Shown piece by piece: positions 55,052 to 64,000 of a stretch of DNA of 64,000 bases; within the stretch, counting starts at the first letter, position 1, and each line of letters begins with the position of its first letter. This DNA comes from Procambarus clarkii. Its lineage: Eukaryota > Arthropoda > Malacostraca > Decapoda > Cambaridae. The stretch covers positions 12,453,964 to 12,517,963 of the forward strand of contig NC_091228.1 in the NCBI RefSeq assembly GCF_040958095.1, given 5' to 3'. A program made the translations under genes and the position numbers. Below the pieces are notes generated by a model, which had not been told where the DNA came from, made no database searches, and worked only from the letters and a program-made list of their open reading frames with translations.

Positions 55052-56850
55052 CCACACACATCAGAAGGAAAACAACAGTGAAAGAACAGGTATTGAAACT
55101 TAGAACAGGCGAGGACAGGTATACAGAGAATGACAGAGAGGTGTGTGAGGAACTCAACAAGAGGTTCCAGGAGGTCTTCACAATAGAACAGGGTGAGGTC
55201 ACTGTGCTAGGAGAAAGGGAGGTAAACCAGGCGGCCTTGGAGGAGTTCGAAATTACGAGAGAGGAGGTCAAGAGACACCTGCCGGATCTGGATGTTAGAA
55301 AGGCTGTTGGTCCAGATGGGATCTCACCATGGGTACTGAAAGAGTGTGCAGAGGCACTTTGATTGCCACTCTCCATAGTGTATAGTAAGTCACTAGAGAC
55401 GGGAGACCTACCAAAAATATTGAAGACGGCGAATGTGGTCCCAATATACAAAAAGGGCGACAGACAAGAGGCACTGAACTACAGGCCAGTGTCCTTGACT
55501 TGTATACCATGCAAGGTGATGGAGAAGATCGTGACAAAAAACCTGGTAACACATCTGGAGAGAAGGGACTTCGTGACAAATCGCCAACATGGATTCAGGG
55601 AGGGTAAATCTTGCCTTACAGGCTTGATAGAATTCTACGATCAGGTGACACAGATTAAGCAAGAAAGAGAGGGCTGGGCGGACTGCATTTTCTTGGATTG
55701 TCGGAAAGCCTTTGACACAGTACCGCATAAGAGGCTGGTACATAAGCTGGAGAGACAGGCAGGTGTAGCTGGTAAGGTGCTCCAGTGGATAAGGGAGTAT
55801 CTAAGCAATAGGAAGCAGAGAGTTACGGTGAGGGGTGAGACCTCCGATTGGCGTGAAGTCACCAGTGGAGTCCCACAGGGCTCTGTACTCGGTCCTATCT
55901 TGTTTCTGATATATGTAAATGATCTCCCGGAGGGTATTGATTCATTTCTCTCAATGTTTGCGGACGATGCTAAAATTATGAGAAAGATTAAAACAGAAGA
56001 GGACTGTTTGAGGCTTCAAGAAGACCTAGACAAGCTGAAGGAATGGTCGAACAAATGGTTGTTAGAGTTTAACCCAACCAAATGTAATGTAATGAAGATA
56101 GGTGTAGGGAGCAGGAGGCCAGATACAAGGTATCATCTGGGAGAGGAAATTCTTCAGGAGTCAGAGAAGGAAAAAGACTTGGGGGTTGATATCACGCCAG
56201 ACCTGTCTCCTGCAGCACATATCAAGCGGATAACATCAGCGGCATATGCCAGGCTGGCCAACATACGAACGGCATTCAGAAACATGTGTAAAGAATCATT
56301 CAGAACTTTGTATACCACATATGTCAGGCCAATCCTGGAGTATGCAGCCCCAGCATGGAGTCCATATCTAGTCAAGGATAAGACTAAACTGGAAAAGGTT
56401 CAAAGGTTTGCCACCAGACTAGTACCCGAGCTGAGAGGTATGAGCTACGAGGAGAGACTACGGGAATTAAACCTCACTTCGCTGGAAGACAGAAGAGTTA
56501 GGGGGGACATGATCACCACATTCAAGATTCTGAAGGGGATTGATAGGGTAGATAAAGACAGTCTATTTAACACAAGGGGAACACGCACAAGGGGACACAG
56601 GTGGAAACTGAGTGCCCAAATGAGCCACAGAGATATTAGAAAGAACTTTTTTAGTGTCAGAGTGGTTGACAAATGGAATGCATTAGGGGGTGATGTGGTG
56701 GAGGCTGACTCCATACACAGTTTCAAGTGTAGATATGACAGAGCCCGATAGGCTCAGGAATCTGTACACCTGTTGATTGACGGTTGAGAGGCGGGACCAA
56801 AGAGCCAGAGCTCAACCCCCGCAAACACAACTAGGTGAGTACAACTAGGT
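55052..56850 (+). mobile_element. CR1-like LINE, 5'-truncated, nearly intact reverse transcriptase
   Basis: It starts abruptly within the linker (RRKTTVKEQVLKL), the usual 5' truncation of LINEs. It ends with the same 3' tail as the copy ending at 45000, followed by two tandem aactaggtgagtac units. It is inserted inside the 20-bp minisatellite. Its coding part has one nonsense change. It is clearly younger than the copies at 12105, 12535 and 40841. Confidence 0.93.
55078..56751 (+). pseudogene. CR1-like reverse transcriptase, one nonsense codon
   Basis: A single frame encodes the linker and the whole reverse transcriptase: AVGPDGISPWVLKECAEAL, YRPVSLTCIPCKVMEKIVTK, IFLDCRKAFDTVPHKRL, VTSGVPQGSVLGPILFLIYV, SMFADDAKIM (catalytic FADD at 55957-55968), LYTTYVRPILEYAAPAWSP, up to the stop at 56751. 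The only break is TGA at 55360-55362, where the sister copy has a TGC Cys codon, so one base change accounts for it. The enzyme would prime on nicked DNA and copy LINE RNA and perhaps the SINE with the shared tail. Confidence 0.92.
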
Positions 56851-58388
56851 GAGTACACACCTGATTCCCAGCTCACACACCTGATACCCAGCCCACACAC
56901 CTGATACCCAGCCCACACACCTGATACCCAGCGCACACACCTGATACCCAGCCCACACACCTGATACCGAGTCCACAAACCTGATACCCAGCCCACACAC
57001 CTGATACCCAGCCCACACACCCGATACCCAGCCCACACACCTAATACCCACCCACACACCTGATACCCAGCCCACACACCTGATACCCAGCCCACACACC
57101 TGATACCCAGCCCACACACCTGATACTCAGCCCACACACCTGATACCGAGTCCACACACCTGATACCAAGCTCACACACCTGATACCCAGCCCACACACC
57201 TGATACCCAGCCCACACACCTGATACCCAGCCCACACACCTGATACCCAGCCCACACACCTGATACCAAGCCCACACACCTGATACCCAGCCCACACACC
57301 TGATACCCAGCCCACATACCTAATACCCAGCTCACACACCTGATACCAAGCCCACACACCTGATACAAAGCCTACACACCTGATACCCAGTCCACACACC
57401 TGATACCCAGCCCACACACCTGACACCCAGCCCACAAACCTGATACTCAGCCCACACACCTGATACCCAGCCCACACACCTGATACCCAGCCCACACACC
57501 TGATACCCAGCCCACAAACCTGATACCCAGCCCACACACCTGATAACCAGCTCGCACACCTGATACCCAGCCCACACACCCGATACCCACCCCACACACC
57601 TGATTCCCAGCCCACACACCTGATACCCAGCTCGCACACCTGATACCCAGCCCACAAACCTGATACCCAGCCCACACACCTGATACCCAGCTCGCACACC
57701 TGATACCCAGCCCACAAACCTGATACCCAGCCCACACACCTGATACCCAGCCCACACACCTGATACCCAGCCCACACACTTGACACCCAGCCCACACACC
57801 TGATACCCAGCCCACACACCTGATACCCAGCCCACACCCCTGATACCCAGCCCACACCCCTGATACCCAGCCCACACACCTGACACCCAGCCCACACACC
57901 TGATACCCAGCCCACACACCTGATACCCAGCCCACACACCTGATACCCAGCCCACTCACCTGATACCCAGTCCACACCCCCTGATACCCAGCCCACACAC
58001 CTGATACCCAGTCCATACCCCCTGATACCCAGCCCACACACCTGATACCCAGTCCACATCCCTGATACCCAGCCCACACACCTGATACCCAGTCCACACC
58101 CCCTGATACCCAGCCCACACACCTGACACCCAGCCCACACACCTGATACCCAGCCAACATATATAGAAATTACCCATACATCAGGGATTTTTCATTTTCA
58201 AATGTTTGGGTTTGGTATTTTTTCATGAGATGTAATTACTGAGCTGCCATGAGCTGTGGTAATACTATCAATTAAGCGCCCAAACGCTGCTAATTGTCGT
58301 TGAAGCAAATGGCAATAACTTTCTTACTCATGTTTTATTTGGTGTATACTGTATACTACCTGAATCTGATTGATGTTGGTAATTGCAG

Positions 58389-58493
58389 ATTGACAAGAAT
58401 GATTTGAACCAAACAAGCACTTGGCTTCAGTCTAATCAGAGAAAGGACGGTTGCTTCAACAACACTGGTAAAGTCTTCAGCAAGGCCATGAAA
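58389..58493 (+). CDS. A2M: A2M exon l (thioester domain, last exon seen)
   Basis: 105 nt, visible residues 556-590. It reads IDKNDLNQTSTWLQSNQRKD, then GCFNNTGKVFSKAMK. It matches the ID-x-x-x-x-x-x-x-x-WL...Q-x-x-GCF segment that follows the TWLSAFVLK helix. NQT and NNT are possible N-glycosylation sites. The acceptor is ggtaattgcag and the donor GTGAGT is at 58494. It is in phase 0 on both sides. The rest of the thioester domain and the receptor-binding domain must lie beyond the window. Confidence 0.93.
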
Positions 58494-60990
<2,497 letters not shown>

Positions 60991-62105
60991 TTTTGTTATT
61001 TTGCTAATAACAAAAACAGGAACCTCTTTAAGCACCAACGTATATACCAAGCCCACCAACATAGGATTATGCCTGAACGGTAGAAGTGAGTGCCCCCAAA
61101 GATACAAAGCCAGTGTTCTCAATGCTTATATTCGTCGAGCGCTTACCCACTGCTCTGAATGGAGCAACGTGAGTAGAGAGTTTGAAAGAGTAACTCAGGT
61201 ATTGGTGAACAACGGATATAGCAACGCGGAAATAAACGCTGCTATAAGAAGACACTTGGACCGTTGGTATAATTCAGAACCTAGAACAGAAACCACAACA
61301 CCCCCAATAAAATTATATTACAAATCAACCATGCACAGTGAACATATAAAAGAGGAAAGAATAATGAAAAGAAATAATCCGTAAAGGAGTAAAAAGCACT
61401 ACTCCTAACCAAAACATAAACCTGATAATATTCTACAAAACCAAGAAGACTTCCGAACTCCTTATCAAAAACAGCCCGAAGCCGACGGAGAACCCTCTAC
61501 AGCAGTCAAGCGTTGTATACATGTACACTTGCCCCCACGAAGGATGTAACCTTCAATGTAAGTACATTGGTATGACGTCGACCAAGCTGACGAGGCGTTT
61601 GACATGCCATCTTCAATCTGGTGCCCCTAGGAATCACATGAGACAAGCCCATGACATTACTCTAACAAGAGAAATGTTGAACAAGAATACTTGCATAATA
61701 GACAAAACCCAAGATTCAAGAAGATTACAAATTCTTGAGGCAATTCACATAAGAATAGAGCGACCTACCATGAACACCCAAATCACGGAACTATTTACTC
61801 TACCCACCATGAGAGTAAGGACAAGACAAGAACATATCGATGCCAACACAGAAGACAATGTCCAACATAACAGGCCAATTACACTGGATTAATCTTTGTG
61901 TTTAGATAGGAGATGCCTCGTATGGGCCAATAAGCCTTCTGCAGCCCCTATGTTTATCCCTTATGTATCCCCCCATGTTTTCACCTTCATTGTATTATCA
62001 CCTGACCTAATGCGGGTATAAAATCAACTAGTATTGTAAGATCTGTTCACTTGAGAATGAACCATGGAGGTTCGAAACGTCGTGCAAATTATACAAATAA
62101 GTGTA
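60991..62105 (+). mobile_element. Penelope-like element, 3' half with GIY-YIG endonuclease
   Basis: The coding sequence starts within the region after the reverse transcriptase (STNVYTKPTNIGLCLNGRSE) and runs to ERVTQVLVNNGYSNAEINAA. One extra A at about 61368-61371 (atgaaaaga) shifts the frame. The GIY-YIG part follows. The 3' non-coding part includes gatagg..., a polypyrimidine stretch and ggttcgaaacgtcgtgc near 62070. Penelope-like elements are retroelements with a GIY-YIG nuclease instead of the usual LINE endonuclease. The 5' half is missing, cut at the SINE array. Confidence 0.9.
61521..61892 (+). CDS. GIY-YIG endonuclease domain of the Penelope-like element
   Basis: The domain is in frame from at least 61495. 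It has VVYMYTCPHEGC and CKYIGMTSTKLTRRL, the GIY-like and YIG motifs with the Cys pairs typical of Penelope nucleases. HLQSGAPRNHMRQAHD is the His-containing segment, and SRRLQILEAIHIRIERPTMN carries the catalytic Glu and Asn region. The nuclease would cut the target DNA for reverse transcription. It is separated from the upstream frame by a one-base shift, so it is not expressed as one protein in this copy. Confidence 0.85.
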   Translation: MYTCPHEGCNLQCKYIGMTSTKLTRRLTCHLQSGAPRNHMRQAHDITLTREMLNKNTCIIDKTQDSRRLQILEAIHIRIERPTMNTQITELFTLPTMRVRTRQEHIDANTEDNVQHNRPITLD

Positions 62106-62152
62106 ATACACTATAGTAAATCACTTCTTTTTTTCACCTTAAAAGTACGAAA

Positions 62153-62640
<488 letters not shown>

Positions 62641-62883
62641 GTTTACAAGTACACAACTAAATAGAACTTACACATCTCGGTTTTGTTTATATCTACTTTT
62701 GAGTGAGGTGGATGGGGTGAGGTGGCATTAATAGGGTATTAATTTCATCAACACAAGACAGAACAAGAGGTGGCATTAATAGGGTATTAATTTCATCAAC
62801 ACAAGACAGAACACGAAACAATGGGTATTGAAATGGAAGTGATTGTAGAAAGCCTATTGGTCCATATTTCTTGATGCTTCTAA
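62641..62883. other. Penelope-flanking sequence with a 47-bp tandem duplication
   Basis: ggtggcattaatagggtatt plus aatttcatcaacacaagaca and gaaca occur twice in tandem (about 62720-62815). The following attggtccatatttcttgat region looks like antisense Penelope leader, but that is from memory only. Confidence 0.5.
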
Positions 62884-64000
62884 ATTGGAGCAGGTTTATA
62901 TTCCCCACCTGGATATGCGTATGGAAATGTCAAGACACACAAGCCTGGAAACCCACTTCGGCCAATCATTAGCCAGATACCCACACCCATGTACAGACTG
63001 GCGAAGCGACTCAACGGCCTGCTGACTCCTTATGTTCCTTGCGCCTTCAGCCTGAAGTCTCCAAAGGAATTTGTTGACTTACTGCGGGGCACACGGGCCA
63101 CAGGGATAAGAGCCTCGTTGGATGTAGAATCGCTGTTTACCAACGTACCTGTGGACGAGACAATCGGGATGATAGCCGACAGAGTGTATCGTGATCCAGC
63201 CTGTACTCCTCTTGACATACTCGAAAATATTCTAAGGAAACTACTCCAAGCTTGTACTAAAGAGACACCCTTCTTGAGCCCAGATGGGCACATGTATAAG
63301 CAAGTAGATGGGGTCGCCATGGGTTCTCCCCTAGGTGTCCTGTTTGCAAACTTTTACATGGGTACCATCGAGCAAAAAGTCTTAGTCGACATGAACTTGA
63401 AACTGGCCATATACTGCAGGTATGTTGACGACATTTTTACACAGGTACCTGATGTCAGACATCTGCAGGAGCTGAAGGAGGCATTTGAGCAGAGTTCCGT
63501 GCTGCATTTCACTTACGAGATGGAAAAGGATGGGAAGCTGCCCTTTCTAGATGTAACAGTCATGGAAAAGAGCGGAGGTTTCCACACTGCAGTCTACACT
63601 AAGGAAACGAACATAGGAATGTGCCTAAATGCCAACAGCGACTGCCCAGACAGGTACAAGAGGAGCGTTGTTAACACATATGTCGACCGTGCTCTAAGCC
63701 ACAGCTCAGAATGGAAGCAAGTTGACGAAGAACTCTGTAGGGTAAGGCAGGTCCTAGTCAACAACGGCTTCTCCAATGGTTTCAACGAAGACATCATAAG
63801 AAGGAAAGTGAAACGCCATGCAACCTCTGAAGAGACAACTAACATAACACCTATACCCCCTATTAGACTATTTTACAGGAACTTCTTTTCCACAGCTCAT
63901 AAAACAAAGGAAAGGGTCCTGAAAGATATTGTTAATAGAAACGTTATCCCTACAGACAAAAATCAGAGGATACAACTGACGATTTACTATAAAACCAGAA
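62884..64000 (+). CDS. Penelope-like reverse transcriptase, runs off the window
   Basis: Open frame from 62884 (after TAA at 62881) to the last base with no stop. It starts within the protein: YGNVKTHKPGNPLRPIISQI. Motifs: SLDVESLFTNVPVDETI (motif A with its Asp), DGVAMGSPLGVLFANFYMG (motif B), YCRYVDDIFTQ (catalytic YVDD), LPFLDVTVMEK, then VYTKETNIGMCLNANSDC and CRVRQVLVNNGFSNGF, parallel to the copy at 60991. It ends in NRNVIPTDKNQRIQLTIYYK, just before the expected GIY-YIG domain. All catalytic residues are intact, so this may be a functional copy apart from the missing N-terminus. Confidence 0.92.
   Translation, partial: MGAGLYSPPGYAYGNVKTHKPGNPLRPIISQIPTPMYRLAKRLNGLLTPYVPCAFSLKSPKEFVDLLRGTRATGIRASLDVESLFTNVPVDETIGMIADRVYRDPACTPLDILENILRKLLQACTKETPFLSPDGHMYKQVDGVAMGSPLGVLFANFYMGTIEQKVLVDMNLKLAIYCRYVDDIFTQVPDVRHLQELKEAFEQSSVLHFTYEMEKDGKLPFLDVTVMEKSGGFHTAVYTKETNIGMCLNANSDCPDRYKRSVVNTYVDRALSHSSEWKQVDEELCRVRQVLVNNGFSNGFNEDIIRRKVKRHATSEETTNITPIPPIRLFYRNFFSTAHKTKERVLKDIVNRNVIPTDKNQRIQLTIYYKTR

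Larger units (their letters stand above)
54996..58155. repeat. 20-bp minisatellite (cctgatacccagcccacaca), split by a LINE
   Basis: Three or four units lie at 54996-55058 and about 65 at 56856-58155, with the CR1-like LINE in between. Variants include gctcgcac, gatacca and a 21-bp form (cacaccccctga). Minus-strand Gly/Trp/Cys-rich ORFs are products of the repeat. Confidence 0.96.
3504..58493 (+). other. A2M: alpha-2-macroglobulin gene, partial 12-exon model
   Basis: Twelve exons were placed by family similarity and by AG/GT splice sites: 3504-3678, 3886-4074, 24471-24541, 29779-29836, 37298-37523, 38838-39066, 45315-45541, 48363-48445, 50081-50202, 50862-51012, 53643-53776 and 58389-58493. 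Every exon-exon phase is compatible. The sum is 1,770 nt, exactly 590 codons with no stop. The order of motifs (CSLGVVD, bait region, [46 protein letters not shown]) is that of alpha-2-macroglobulins. These are secreted thioester proteins that trap proteases after cleavage in the bait region. N-terminal and C-terminal exons are missing from the window. The weakest junctions are the GTTGGT donor at 4075 and the pyrimidine-poor acceptor before 50862. Alternative bait exons could exist in the long introns and would be hard to see. Confidence 0.9.

Noticed and set aside
56754..58177. Minus-strand Gly/Trp/Cys-rich ORFs up to 322 codons
   Set aside because: Products of the 20-bp minisatellite.

Overview
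The window is a piece of an animal nuclear genome, most likely a decapod crustacean (crayfish, lobster or shrimp). This is inferred from a large-intron arthropod-type alpha-2-macroglobulin gene, very dense minisatellites, Penelope-like elements, an RNase H-bearing LINE, a CR1-like LINE family and several tRNA-derived SINEs that resemble repeats I know from decapods. The species cannot be named from the sequence alone. There is no bacterial gene, operon or CRISPR array.

One host gene runs through almost the whole window on the + strand. Twelve exons between 3504 and 58493 join with perfectly compatible phases into 590 codons (1,770 nt in about 55 kb). They encode the middle of an alpha-2-macroglobulin: the macroglobulin domain with the CSLGVVD motif, the bait region, the FPETWLWD segment after the bait, the next macroglobulin and CUB regions, and the thioester domain with GCGEQ at 50892-50906. 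The start of the gene lies before base 1 or in unrecognised sequence. The C-terminal exons lie beyond 58493 and are not in the window.

Everything else is intronic or 3' repeat matter. Layout: 1-808 is a 562-bp-period satellite edge. 1190-1536 is a 26-bp minisatellite. 2441-3476 is a solo LTR with a perfect GGCAT target duplication, only 27 bp before an exon. 4075-24470 is a 20-kb intron with a full-length LINE (5229-11476, 15-bp target duplication), a Penelope fragment, CR1 fragments, an 8.8-kb 22-bp minisatellite and a 52-bp array. 24542-29778 holds another array and a degraded antisense LINE. 29837-37297 holds a gag-protease-only LTR retrotransposon and a 47-bp array. 37524-45314 holds a 31-bp GC-rich array, a Thr-tRNA-headed SINE and a long broken CR1-like LINE. 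45542-58388 holds further arrays, SINEs, possible Helitron ends, and a well preserved 5'-truncated CR1-like LINE nested inside a 20-bp minisatellite.

After the last visible exon come long (AT)n tracts, a tandem array of a tRNA-Leu-like 260-bp unit, and three Penelope-like element pieces, the last one running open off the end of the window.

The only host gene encodes a protein that traps proteases and covalently tags targets in arthropod haemolymph immunity. The rest is a record of repeat birth and nested insertion. I found no clear new gene system. The points most worth a second look are minisatellites that seem to start at exon ends or from SINE cores, a LINE/SINE pair sharing a 3' tail, and a solo LTR that has probably taken over the branch-point region of an exon.
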